This document shows positions 35,294 through 47,508 of a stretch of DNA of 64,000 nucleotides, in pieces. The DNA comes from Hofstenia miamia (taxonomy: Eukaryota; Xenacoelomorpha; Acoela). The number at the start of each line of letters is the position of its first letter. The stretch's first letter is position 1. A program made the translations under genes and the position numbers. The notes below the pieces were generated by a model. It had not been told where the DNA came from and searched no databases. It was given only the letters and a program-made list of their open reading frames with translations. The stretch lies in NCBI GenBank assembly GCA_004352715.1, contig SCFE01000044.1:388589-452588 (forward strand), read 5' to 3'.

Positions 35294-35784
35294 TTATTTA
35301 AAAATATTCCTGTCGTAGTAGTTAGGAGAAAACACACTCGAAAACTCAGTAGGCTTGTTATTGATATCAGCAACAAAATGAGGATCACTCAGACGACGAT
35401 TGTTAAAACTAAAAGGGCTGGTCATAGCATCCGCAGGATGAAGCGAATCCCAGGTCTGAGTACGGAGCTCCACCGGGTTTTGATTGAAGAGGTTTTCACT
35501 ACTGTGTGCAGGTGTCAGCCATGGTGAGCCGGCAGACGCGTATCCCAGGTCAAGAAATGAGTTATCTTTGACCTGAAGTAATGGGGAACTGCAGGTGCTT
35601 GAAGGAGTCGGAATTGTTAGTGTCTTTCCTGTAGTCTGCCATTCTTTTGTTTTCTTCCAATCGTTCTCTCTTGCTTTGTATCGATGCGAACGTCGTATAA
35701 TGAATTCTTCGATACTGATGTCTGGACGGGTTTTCCCTAAGGATAAACCGCTTCTTGCTCCATCAAGTGTTTCAAATTCTACCA
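35294..35784 (-). CDS. LARP6 exon 3 (end of RRM and C-terminal tail)
   Basis: The last coding exon. It follows an acceptor (aatgtattttag) and begins with two bases, TG, that complete the codon started by the final G of exon 2. The junction reads NVIS-VVEFETLDGAR, the C-terminal half of the RRM-like domain. Vertebrate LARP6 has a similar EFEEVEAA-like segment here. A basic stretch follows (IIRRSHRYKARENDWKK), then a Ser/Pro/Thr-rich tail and a stop at 35294. The short LSA/SUZ-C motif that ends vertebrate LARP6 was not recognised with certainty; NNRRLSDPHFVAD near the end is the best candidate. Phase and homology make the exon assignment firm; function of the tail is unknown. Confidence 0.9.
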
Positions 35785-36778
35785 CTAAAATACATTATTA
35801 ATAGTATAAAGTATATTACATTTATAATTTATAACATGAGCCGTAGGCAAGGGTGGAGCCGGGCTTGGGACGAAATATTGGAAAAAAATTGGCCAAAATT
35901 TCAAGAATAAGTTACTGTTACACAACTGCACAAAAATCAACCCAAATGCAGAGAATTAGGTATAACAAACAATAGCAAAAGTATTCGGAAATAAATGTAA
36001 AATTACCTAAAAATTTAATTAGACTGGCCAAATTTATATTTCAGTTGATTTAAGCTCACTTCCTTTTTTCTATTTATGCACAATATAAGAATTACTTTAT
36101 GTAACAGTAATGTAGATGCGCTGTGGAACAGTCGTCATGTGACTGAACATCCTTGGTAATAGCTTAGAGTATACATTTTGCATTTACAGGCCTGCGGCTG
36201 CGTACAATTTTGGGTTAGTAATTTTTTAATACAAATAGAAGAAATGCTAATCGATGTGTGTTTAGCAAATAAAAGTTCGTCGTTGCGTTAATTGAACATA
36301 AAGTTTAAAGCTATCTTGCGAAAAAATCTAATCGCAAGTAGAGCAATTAAATGTTCAAACTCATTAAAAAAATATACCATATAACTGTTAATGACATAGT
36401 ATTGTATTTCTCAAAATTCGAGCTGTAACGATTATAATTAACATTCAAATTTTAAGGAAGCCTGTAGATTGGTCGTAGTTAAAGTTGCGTCACTATGGTC
36501 AATTATACTCTAGAGCCAAATTCATTACATACTTTAAACGCTTGGTCATAGGGTACTATTTCTAAAATTTCACACAATTTCAATACATAAAATAAGCAGG
36601 AATCCAGACTAATCTTCAAATGACAGAATTGATTTTGAGTATAAGATTTTTAGAATTATAGTTTCTAAGTCATTGCAATAGAAATGTGCAGCCGAAATTG
36701 TCATGTAAGGCTGTGGATAGAGGAGTAACTCACGTAGAGCAATACGTGCTTGTAATACTAAGCCTAAATTAGTATGTA

Positions 36779-36850
36779 CCAGAGATGGATGTGGGGCGAA
36801 AATTTAGGCCCTGTGGTGCACTGCCCTTCTCAGTTAATGTGCATCTCTGG
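36779..36850. mobile_element. 72-bp MITE-like inverted repeat, CAGAGATG family
   Basis: Ends CCAGAGATGG and, inverted, CCAGAGATGC enclose 72 bases. The left part (agatggatgtggggcgaaaa, tttaggccc) matches the starts of copies at about 27352 and 39744. It looks like a shrunken hAT-like MITE; no clear target duplication is seen. Confidence 0.5.
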
Positions 36851-39743
36851 TCTGGACTACATATTCATTTTTGTAATTGTGAGAAAAAGGTCTCTTAAGT
36901 ATTTTAATGTTGATTAAAACACTAGTTAATGTCATTTACAAACATGACAGGTGTTAATGTCTGGGGGCTGTTTTGAGTCAGTATAACACTAAAAAATCAA
37001 TTATTATGAAAAAATTATATATTTCGATGCACAATAAACTGAATTTCATATATTGGTTTTTATAATACCACATAACGTCATTGAACCATTATTTTCTGAA
37101 AAATACTGTGCTGATATCGACTCTTAAATCTGTAGGATGGAATTTTCACTATATAACTCAACTTCTTCTGTACTCTAGTATAATAGACAGGTTTTCGTAA
37201 AATGATATCTGAGACACTATTATCATCCTATGGTATGTGTTTTTATCGGGTTCCTGCATTTCTCAATACATTTCTTGTGTAATGATGTCGATTTTCCACA
37301 ATAATTATTCCGTTCTACAGCTTTTATATAAAATAGATATGATTTTCAAAGAGGCAATTAAAATATTTTACTGTGGAACTACATACCCTATCAACAATGC
37401 ATATTTTTATAAAAATGAAATTAATTGTTAAGTTGTGTGGAAAGAAATTGACAGCCCAGAGCTTTTTTAAATTAAAATCATGCATACATCATTTCTATAT
37501 GCGAGCAAATCTGGGGCACAAGGCGAAAACCTTCTTCAAATAATTGAAATTCAATGTAAGATATTTACTGCAGCGATCATTAGGATGACGTTAGATTCTT
37601 TATGAATCACGTGACTTATGCTAGGCATGTATCCTTCACTATTTTTACAACTTGTACTTTTTTATAGAAACTGATGAAATCGAAAAAAATCCAAATAGCA
37701 ATCAAAAAAGAAATTAGTAATAAGATTCAAATAAGTTCATTTTCTCAGTACTAAGTTGGTCACAATTGTTCGAAAATTGGTAGAAAAATGAAGAGGATCA
37801 TTTTAGTCAGTGATGGATGTGCCGCTAAGTGTCGTTCATGGTATAGTTTTCCTTGTTGACTGCTATTTTGTCAGAGAAACATATTGAGTGGTACTGCAAC
37901 AAAGCCCATCATGGCAAAAATTCGTAAGAAATGCATAGATTGCACTTTAAAAATATGATAGGTCGAAAGGTTATGGCTGACATTTTTCTTTTAATCAGCT
38001 CTACAAGCACATCAAGGAGCCAGATCTTACAGCAGTGGTCACACATCTACCCAAACACACTAAAAACACCCAAAATCATTAGAAATTATTGAGAATAGTT
38101 TCAAAGGTTCATTTTTACGTGGCATTTTTCCGTTCTACAGAAAAGTTGCAATTATTTGATAGCCTATTCTGAAGAAAAAAATTGCTAATTTGGTTTTAAG
38201 TGATGAATGATCACTCGGAGAATAATTGAAATTTAAACTCTGGGGCTTAGCTTTTTATAAAATCGGCATTTTGAATAGAAATCAAGGAAAAAAGCAATTT
38301 ATAAAAACGCTGTAATTTGTCCATTATTTGCTAAGGGATGTCAAATTTCACAAGGTATAAGTGGTCAGAAATAGTGTGGTAGGTGTTTTTAATGAATGTG
38401 TGAAAAAAAATTTTATTTAACGAAATTTAATGAAAAACTATAGCATTGAGAACTATCAATTTGCGTCTTACAGATTTTTGGTAGCTCAAAACAGCACCTC
38501 TTACGAAGATCTCGATCAAACTTTGTAGTTTTTAATGAAAAACGCAGCTTCATTTTCTGACCAGAATTATATTGTACTTGTACATTTAACTAAAAATTTT
38601 TCGATTGATGCATATACTTTAAATACAGTATTGAATTTGTTTTAAGAAATATAATTTGATAACATAACGCAATAATTTCGATTTATCAACATCATTGGAT
38701 TTTCAAGATTATGATTTGTATCTTAAATATGTATGACATTTAAAATCAATGAGCAAATTCCAATATTGATTTTGGTTTGTGAAAAATTTGCCAATGCATA
38801 CCTATTGGTATGGTCAACCAAGACCTACTGTTTTAATAGGTTCTGGGTCAACTAAGCTTTTCATAAGATTTCTGAATCTTTTTAAGATTGGAATATTTCC
38901 TGAAAAGCAAAAATATATGATTTAACAATTAAGCTTTGTGTATTCGCTTGATCAATAATTGCAGTATTTCACAGAATTCTTTGAGTTATGGACGCAACAA
39001 CGAATGCAATATCTTATATGAAAAAACGAAATGCTTTTAAGGCCATTGTTTGTTTTTATAGAATATTTAAATACTCGGGGAATTACGGTATTAATCAAAG
39101 CATACTGCTCTATCCACATCAGTGAATTGAAATTGCTAGCTTAATAGACAATCCATGAATTTTTTAAAAATTCATTAAGATTAAGCTTTTACCAGTTATA
39201 CTTTAATTAGGAAAGCATTGCAATTGAACAGGTTTATATTTCTCCGTTTGCATGATAATAAAGTTTCACAATTTTCATTCGATTGATCAAATACTTTCTG
39301 ACTTTATAAATGGGTCTTTTGGACTGCAGGTTAAAATTTTCCTGGAATTTTAATAAATTGCTGAATTATAACAATGTTCTGTTGTTGTTTTTACGAAAAC
39401 AATACTGAAATTTTTTTGAAATGACTTTTAGCCTTGTCACAACTAGAAGATATATAATTTAGTTTTTTTGAGGTCAGTAGGCCTACGTTTGTGGGGATAA
39501 TGAACAGAGTGAATAAATTAGGATGCCACCGTGCTAATTGAGGAGAATCAGGGCATAAAAAAGGAAAAATGTAACAGCTAATAACATTCTTCCTCATGGA
39601 ATGACATTTAAACAGCAAGTGAACATATCCTCTAAAAACTTGCATAACTAACATTTGATAGATTTGATTGCATTTTGGTTGCAATTTTACGGTACATTTT
39701 AATAATTGTGCACATCCTATTATGAGAACTACACGGTATCGCA

Positions 39744-40141
39744 CAGAGATGGACATGGGTCGAAAATTTAAGCCCCAAAACGTCCGCCCGTGCCCATTTA
39801 TATCAATGCGAATTTCTCCCATTTTAAGCAAAAAATATCCTTAATTTTTCGGTTTTTTAGACCAAAGTTGGGCATGTTAGAAACTTATAAAATCTACACA
39901 ATGAAATTGAAAAACTCAAATAAGGTTTTGGAAGGGTATATCATAATAATGTAAATTTTATTTTTTACCACATTGCTTATAAATTTTACAACATTCACAA
40001 TATTTGCTTAAAAGTCCATTAATTTGAAAAATCGGTGGAATTTTTTTGACTTCTCAGGCCTTGCACCCGTCCTCCCCTTCACTAACCCTGCTCTGACGTG
40101 ACTTGACCTGACCTGCCCTGCCCTGATCAGGTCCATTTCTG
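39744..40141. mobile_element. MITE-like element, CAGAGATG family
   Basis: Left end CAGAGATGGAC and right end, inverted, CAGAAATGGAC enclose about 400 bases. The right part has a GC-rich run of repeated ctgac/ctgcc words (40087-40130). Ends starting CAG and short TIRs suggest a hAT origin. The flanking 8-mers do not match, so this is moderate. Confidence 0.5.
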
Positions 40142-42865
40142 GACCTACGCATAATCTTTATCATTTGAAGCTCAACACAATGTTGTATACAATAAGCAAA
40201 ATCTGACGGTGGATATTGATAGCTAATCTAAGCTTTCCAGAAAACCTGATTTAAGTCACTAACTGGATGAAATTTTGCTCTTGTAGTAGAAACATATTTA
40301 GAAAATAATAAGGGAAATGTGACCCTGAATGCATAGGAAAATAGCAAAAGATATACATCGAAAAATATGGTTTTCTACGTATGAGAATATTGCGTTTTAC
40401 TCGAAAACAATACTGTAATGCTAAGCAGAACAGTTTGCAATGATAACTATTTTAAAAATTTTTGTGCATTTTAGTTCATTAGCATAGAAATTCAGTTGTA
40501 AGTTTCAAATCACATGAAATAAAAATTGAAAGAATATATCATCACTGTATTTAAGAAATCAATACAGACATAAAAATGGTTAAAGTAGAATGATTTTTAT
40601 TGCTCTATTTGATGCCAAACACCAGACATTATTGCTATAAACAAAAGGCCAATGCGATAAATTATGCTCGTAATTTTACATGGACATAGGTCTCCAAAAC
40701 AACATTAATAGCTAGAAAAGAATTTGTGATGTGCTAAAAAATGTATTTCTGAAATCAGCTTTAATAGACAATTAAATTATATGTATTCAGACAAATTAAT
40801 TACACTTTATCTTCGCAATGCATTGTCAATATATATGTATTAGTCATTTTAGACTAAAAATTTCTTAAGTATTGGACAGTTTGATCTCATTGTGCTACAA
40901 AGCACTTGCAGTGCCTATGTGGCAAGCCGATTTATGCAATATGAACAATGTGTATGAGAACTTTTATTTCCAAAATTGATTTTATGTTTAGTTAGCATAT
41001 CATTTATTAGGCCTTCAGCTCAGAATTTGACTTTAGGGTGTCGTTTGACTTCAACAGTTTAGTTTTTGCAATTTTATAATTTACACATACCAAGGTTTAA
41101 CATAATGCAAATTACTAATGCAGCACTACTGCTTCTGGATCATGCTGTTTGTATTTAAGGCACTTGCTTTGCTGGTGCCGGAAATACTACGCTTGAAAGA
41201 TCTAGGTTTAGCTAGAATATTCTCCTCTCCTTAAAATGAAACCATTTTTACAAATACAGCAAACGTGAAACGAGTCAGCGTGATAAGAATCAAACATCAA
41301 TAATCCCAAAATGTTAACTGATTTGTCTCTTGAGATTATATTTACAGTATGTTATGGTTAGCTTGTCAAAACTATTGATGTTTTCTCTTTCTAGTTATAT
41401 TGAGGAACATGAGCGTTTGTATAGTCTTAAGAAAATGTAGTTTTAGTAAACGAAATTTTAGAATAATAGGGGGTGAAACACAGTTTGTCTATGCATACGT
41501 AATTGTCACAGGATCAACAAACCTGATGGCTACTTTCATAAATGATCATCCATAAACTAGTTTATTGAAGTAATTTAGAATGTAAGCTTATAAAATTTCA
41601 AAGTATTTTTGTTAAAGCATCACCATTCAATAATTAATTTAACGTGAACGCAAATAATTGCATGTATTTCTATGCTTTCGCCAATTTCATAATAATCCCT
41701 CTCAGCGACATAGTACATTCATATATACATATATATTTGATAGTAAAAAATAAAATTTTGAGAAATTCCATTTCCGCAAAATATTATTCTAGGTATTTTT
41801 TGTACAAATAGCTTTTAAGCAGAACACTTTAAAAAGACTGTTGTAAATAGCAGTGTTAAAAGCTCTTAGAAACTAAATGCATGGAATTTTTGTTTTCTGT
41901 TTACAACATTATGTGACTCAGCTAGGTTGTTGTTAATAAGATTTTGGAATGAATTAACCAATTAGAAGTTAGTAAATCGCATTGTAAATTGGGGATATAG
42001 TAACGCTTTGAGATAAAATTATGAGTGAATTCAGTCAAGGACACTTTTATCATCATTTTAAGCTATTAACACAAATTAAAAAACAAAACAGCGCGGGAAT
42101 TTTTATAATTTGTGACTAATCCTTCATCTTAAAAAGCTAAGAAGAATTAAAAATGTGTCTTAAAAAGTATTTATTCTAGATAAAGTATTTATTTGTTGAG
42201 TGGGAATTAAAAAGTCTAATTAGAAAATTCAATTAAAATCGATGGGCCAAGGATTTTCTTCTCTAAATTTTTTGGTTCTAGACTCAATGAATATTCTCTG
42301 TAATGTTTTTATTATTATGATTATAACACAAATATTTTTCACTTTCAATGTTGCCAAATTCTGAATGTAAATTTTGCAACTACTTATATATGTATATTAC
42401 ATACATTTGAAGTATAATACTAACATGCAACCAGCATAAATACTTGAAAACTATTGAAAATATCCCAAGACGAATTAGATGTTATTGACTTCTTGACGAT
42501 TAAGTGCACAGTATTATTTACAACCATCCTCTCACCAGTTTGAAGAATTAATAAAGGTATTGATTATATCAAAATGTATGATTTTTCCTTTAGGCTCTCG
42601 ATTTTTTCGTTCTTATGTCAATTCTACAGCTACGTTCTAATTGGTAATAGATTGACGTGAAAATAGTTGTTAGTGCAGACAAAATCTATTGCTAGAGAGT
42701 CGAAAAAGGGAATTTAGTTTGTGATAGAGACATTTTGTATTTTAATAAAAATTCATTATGTTATTCTATATTTCAGTTCTAATGAAAATATAATCTTTGA
42801 TGATGAAACGTATATGCTTTCAGCTAAATTTAACAAAAAGACAACAATATTTGGCTTGTAACTGT

Positions 42866-42867
<2 letters not shown>

Positions 42868-42898
<31 letters not shown>
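42868..42898. repeat. (AT)n microsatellite
   Basis: AT run in LARP6 intron 2. Confidence 0.9.
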
Positions 42899-43327
42899 CG
42901 TTGTTAAAGGTTTTAGACAAATATTGAATTCAAGATGTTTAAGAACGTTGCTTATCATTTTGATCTTCTTAGGATTTGAAAATAAACTCCCATTTTCAAG
43001 TTGAAATCAATTTACTGACAATTTTGGGCAATTGTGAAAAATGGTGACATACATTGAATTTGTTTCAATCTATTCTTGGTGGTCATATTCAATTCATTGA
43101 AAACTGAATAACTGTGAAAACTTGACAATGGGATTATGTAGAAACATATTTTTTATATTTTATGTTATATTAGCTTCTATAGAATAACAAGGAAATGCAA
43201 CTATCATAAATACAGAAATTCAACCTACTTCAAAGCTTTGTACAAATACAAAGCTTTATGGGCAAACTAACAATCAGAAGAGGAAGTACTATATGATTTT
43301 ACTTACTAACACATTATTTTCACTTAC

Positions 43328-43550
43328 CGGAAATGACGTTTTTGGAGTTAGAATTCGAATCGGAAAAATGCGATTTGATTTCGCTAGGTAATGGCTTTCC
43401 TGGTCGATAGAGGCGTAAAGAAGCAATTTCCCCACAAGGTGAGAGAAGCTTGCTAATATCAGCGATCGTTGTGTACGTCTGCGATAAGCAGACTACCGTG
43501 CGAGAAGGAGCAGTCTCATCGAAGTCTGGAATCGGTTCCAACCTCTTAAC
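43328..43550 (-). CDS. LARP6 exon 2 (start of RRM)
   Basis: Internal exon of 223 bases between acceptor tttgaatttag and donor G/GTAAGTG. It encodes VKRLEPIPDFDE, then the RRM start RTVVCLSQTYTTIADISKLL (first strand and helix), then CGEIASLRLYRPGKPLPSEI and a Ser/Asn-rich loop. GEI-SLR--RPGK-LP--I is the signature of LARP6, where the RRM lacks canonical RNP aromatics. The upstream junction reads GTK-VKRLEP, lining up with RKVRR in vertebrate LARP6. It enters in phase 0 and leaves in phase 1, matching exon 3. Confidence 0.92.
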
Positions 43551-43748
43551 CTAAATTCAAAGCATGTAAACCTTACTTGTTTGGCAAACATAAATCAAAA
43601 CATCAACTAACTACAGTTAACAGTTCAAAATTTTAGATGAAAATGGAAATGCAGTAATTTCATTTAAAATGGAAAAGTTAATGGCTTGGAGTTATGTAAA
43701 ACAAAAAAAAACTCGAAGCATGCAACAAAAAGCTGAATATCTCTGTTA

Positions 43749-44100
43749 GGCTTCGGCGGTATTTATTTTTCAAAGCACCCTACCGATACCGCCAGTATAG
43801 TTTTTTAGAAAAACGGTATTTTTACAGTTAAGGCTACCAACACTGACGTGGAGAGGCTCCAATCGACAGTAGTGAAAACGCTGACTGACCAACGTGAAAG
43901 ACTTTTACCTGATCACAAAACTTATTTGGTGTTTCTAAAGAATAATCAAAATTTTTTTAATTTTCAATAGTTTTCCCTGACCCTGTTTTTTAACGAAAAG
44001 TAGCTTCAGCAAACTTCACTGAAATACCGCATACCGTGCCGTTACCGACGGTATTCAGTTCATACCGTACCGTCTGTAGAAATCGCATACCGCCGAAGCC
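43749..44100. mobile_element. hAT-like MITE
   Basis: Perfect 14-base terminal inverted repeats GGCTTCGGCGGTAT (43749-43762; inverted at 44087-44100). Flanking 8-mers atctctgt (43739-43746) and atctgtgt (44105-44112) differ at one base and could be the hAT-type duplication, though 2-4 bases separate them from the repeats. Internal subterminal words ataccg / cggtat are repeated many times, as in hAT transposase-binding regions. No coding capacity. Confidence 0.72.
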
Positions 44101-46248
44101 CACAATCTGTGTGTAACATTTATACATTTAAATTGGCATTTTTTCTTTAAATGCTATAATTTCATAAAACTATTCAGAATTATTTAAAATGAAATTCATA
44201 AAAATGTTTGCTTGGATTTTGAAGAATTAATGTTATAAGCATACTATGAAAGAACAAATATAAGTAACATTTTTCATTATTGTATGCGGAAAGGAGATCC
44301 AAATCAGTCGGAAATGTTAATGGTGTCTTCGTGAGGCTAAGTTATATCAGGGCTTTTTTAGTAAGCCCTGATCCTATCTTGTGATCTTTTAATAACCCTT
44401 CGTCCATTACTATGTGGAGAACTTCCAAACAAACAGAGAACAATTTAACTCCTTGGCCGAATAAAAACTTTAAATTTGCTGCATATATTATTTATATATC
44501 TTGATTTTGCAACTGGAATAATTGTAAGATTTTAATGATTTTAGGGATAAATTTAAAATTTAAATTTCATAGTTTCAGCACTACTTATCTTTTCGCCTGT
44601 GAAATAATGCAACACAAACCTTTAAGTTATCATTGATTATACGTTCTCTAACAATTCTATTAAAACAAAAGCCAATTTTCTTATAAGATCTAAGCACATG
44701 GTCGCAAGAAAAAATACATTAAAATGTAATAAACAGATGTATAATTAATGTAAAGGAAATTTTGCTAAACTTCAGTGGAGCATCTCAAGAAAAACATCCA
44801 ATCTAGAAAGTAAACATGGCCAACTTAATAAGGCCAAATTATCTGCAGCATAATACTGAAATAAGATTCGAGGTTTTTCAAAATTGTAGACAAGCAATTC
44901 TCAATGGAAGTGATGTTTGGAAAAGCACCAAAAAATTTCTAAAATTTTTTGTTGCGATAAAGTTTAATATGTTCCATAGTTTCGGTTCTTCGTTCACTAA
45001 TATGTTGAAGAAGTAAATAATTTATTATTTTATGAAAAATAGTAAATAAAAAGTGATTATGAACTCAATTATTTGTAACTAAGGGTAAACCTATGCATAC
45101 TGCAAAATTAAGAATGCTTCTTAGCGAAGTAAGGAGTAAGCCATAAACTGTTGATAACTCCCTGGTTGCTGCGGATGACCTGGTCTAAGTCACTGAGCAA
45201 GAATTTCAATTTGGAGCTACCTTAAGTGTTTGAGGTTTACTGAATATATGAAACCTTTACAAACTGACTGAATCTCAGCAAAATTAACCTTAGAACTTCA
45301 AATTATGCAACTAATAAAATTAAATGTGAGGAATGTTCTATGATGCTTGAAATTACAAAGTCTTTTGCTAAATTATTTTCAGAGTATAGTACTAAATGTT
45401 TGACTATTTGATTATTGGACTATTTGTATTTGACAAAATTTTATACACTTACTGATGTTTGGACAAACAGATTTGAGTAGTTTTTGTTATATTTCATTTA
45501 CAAGAAATGCTAAAATATGGAAATTAGAATTTGAAACTGCTCAAAATAGAATTCTCTTTAGTAAAATTTAATTAAATATTCGAACACAAATAATAATGTA
45601 ATTTCTTTGAGGTGACGTTTTTAGTTTTATTAATTACAGGATGATAATTTATCACGTAAAATAGCCATTCGGTCATGGAAATTGAATTAGATGTGATCCA
45701 TGTCGACAGTGTTTCCATTTAAAAGATTGTGATTCCCCCAAAATATGATGCGGACGAAAATACATGAGGAAAAAAATATCCTTGCAGTTTATCATCACTT
45801 CTCTCTGTATATATAATTACGTTTTAAAAAATAATCTGCATTCTCTGCATTGGAAAGACGTCCCTGTCGCTCTAACGATTGCTGCCTCAATGCCAGGTTA
45901 AATTGATGGAACTATAAATTAACCTGAGGCAAATCTAGACTGTTCACAAAATATGTGGGAAAAATCAAACGTCATTGTAAATTTTTATAATGATTAAGAA
46001 TAAAGACATTTATAAATTATAATTCATTGCTAACTGCATGGATCTGCTAAACACCTTTTCTCTATCCATTCACTCGGGTTTCCAGATTCGTCGAAGTTCT
46101 AGTTTTAATGTTAAGAACATCTTAGGAATCATACTGAGGCTTTGTTTTACTGTATAGATGTAATCTAGGGTTGTAAATGATTGAAGATATGTTGATCAAC
46201 CCTAACCCAACATAACACAATATTCAACTAATGAATTTTTACCCGATC

Positions 46249-46250
<2 letters not shown>

Positions 46251-46279
<29 letters not shown>
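46251..46279. repeat. (AT)n microsatellite
   Basis: AT run directly abutting the left end of the truncated Tc1-like element; TA-rich DNA is a natural Tc1 target. Confidence 0.9.
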
Positions 46280-46283
<4 letters not shown>

Positions 46284-46757
46284 CAATACTGGCCAAAAGT
46301 TTAGGAACACTTTCCAAATTTAGAATTTTTTGCATTTTACACTAGAAAACGCAATGTAGAAACGATGTGATAACACCATGTAGAAAGTAAATAGTTAATT
46401 CAGAAAAACTCACTAATATTTTGTATGTCCGCCATTATTTGCCAAACACACAGCAATGCGATTTGACATTGGCTCGACCAGCTTTCTACAATAATCATCA
46501 GTAATCTCTGTGCACCATACCACTTTAATTTGCTCCTTCAGATCGTCGATTGATGTTGATTGGCGCTTCCTAAGACAGTTTCGATGTGATGCCAGCAATT
46601 TTTTATGATGTTGAGGTCTGCGGAGCTTCCTGGCTAGTTCTCAAGCAGCCTAAAATCTTGTGATGCAGTCCCCTGCTTCACAACTTTAGCGCTGTGGCAA
46701 GGAGCACCATCTTGTTGTAGTACAGATGTTCCGCGAAGCTGCATAAACATGGGAACT
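46284..46757 (-). mobile_element. Truncated Tc1-like transposon
   Basis: The left end, after TA at 46282-46283, reads CAATACTGGCCAAAAGTTTA, a typical Tc1 family terminus. The minus strand carries the C-terminal half of the transposase: QQDGAPCHSAKVV (second catalytic Asp) near 46700, a stop in place of the Trp before PGSSADLN, then STSIDDLKEQIKVVW and VCLANNGGHTKY with a stop at 46413. The rest is cut off at a single N (46758) followed by an AT run, so part of the element may be lost in the assembly. Confidence 0.85.
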
Positions 46758-46758
46758 N
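46758..46758. other. Single-N assembly join
   Basis: One N separates transposon sequence from an (AT)n run (46761-46793). Unknown sequence may be missing, including the other half of the Tc1-like element. Confidence 0.8.

Positions 46759-46760
<2 letters not shown>

Positions 46761-46793
<33 letters not shown>
46761..46793. repeat. (AT)n microsatellite
   Basis: AT run next to the single-N join. Confidence 0.9.
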
Positions 46794-46795
<2 letters not shown>

Positions 46796-47457
46796 GTAAG
46801 CCTTTCATTCAACATTATGTGTAATTTAAGTAAGATTTTGTTCAAAAACATAAATTATTAGTAAAATATTGAAAAAATCAACATATAGTGCTTGTGAATT
46901 GGGTTCGAAATTTTATTGCAAATTTTAAAACTAATTAGTAGCAGAAAGAAAATTTCAATCTCAGGTACGGATAAAGCATTTCGGATGCGGGTATGTGAGG
47001 GTCAGAAACCATTTTGTCGGACAGATGAAGCACATCATCGTCTTAGTTTAATGAGAACAATGTACGCTTGCAATCAACAAAAAATTTCTTAACAGATTTA
47101 CAAAACCCTAATAATATTCACAAAAATACAAAGATATACTTTATGAAGAAAGAAAGCAGAATTAAAAGGAAGATTTTTTATCACCTATGGAAGGTATTTG
47201 AAAGTATATATAAAGTAAAAAATGTGCTATAAAACATACTATCATTTTATTTTTGTAAAAAGTGCCATCATGTTATTATGATTTGCATTATGCAATTAAG
47301 TCCTACCAAAATAGTAAAATACAAAAATAATTAACATCCTGAAAAATTTCAAAGATTCAAATGTTTGAATTTTTAAATTGTTTCTTAAATCTGTTAATGT
47401 TCTTTCACCCTAATACTTTTAAATGGCTCCCGCCCCGTCTAAGAGTGACTCGGAACG

Positions 47458-47458
<1 letters not shown>

Positions 47459-47504
<46 letters not shown>
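47459..47504. repeat. (AT)n microsatellite
   Basis: AT run of about 46 bases in LARP6 intron 1. It generates a false open frame by repetition. Confidence 0.95.

Positions 47505-47508
<4 letters not shown>

Larger units (their letters stand above)
35785..43327 (-). other. LARP6 intron 2 (about 7.5 kb)
   Basis: Bounded by donor GTAAGTG (from 43327) and acceptor ttttag (to 35785). It holds short MITE-like elements (36779-36850 and 39744-40141) and an (AT)n run at 42868-42898. No further exon is needed, because exon 2 and exon 3 join in phase. The minus-strand frame at 39831-39391 overlaps the MITE and is judged spurious. Confidence 0.85.

Noticed and set aside
39391-39831. 146-codon minus-strand frame
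   Set aside because: It overlaps the start of a MITE-like element, has no recognised domain, and lies within LARP6 intron 2.
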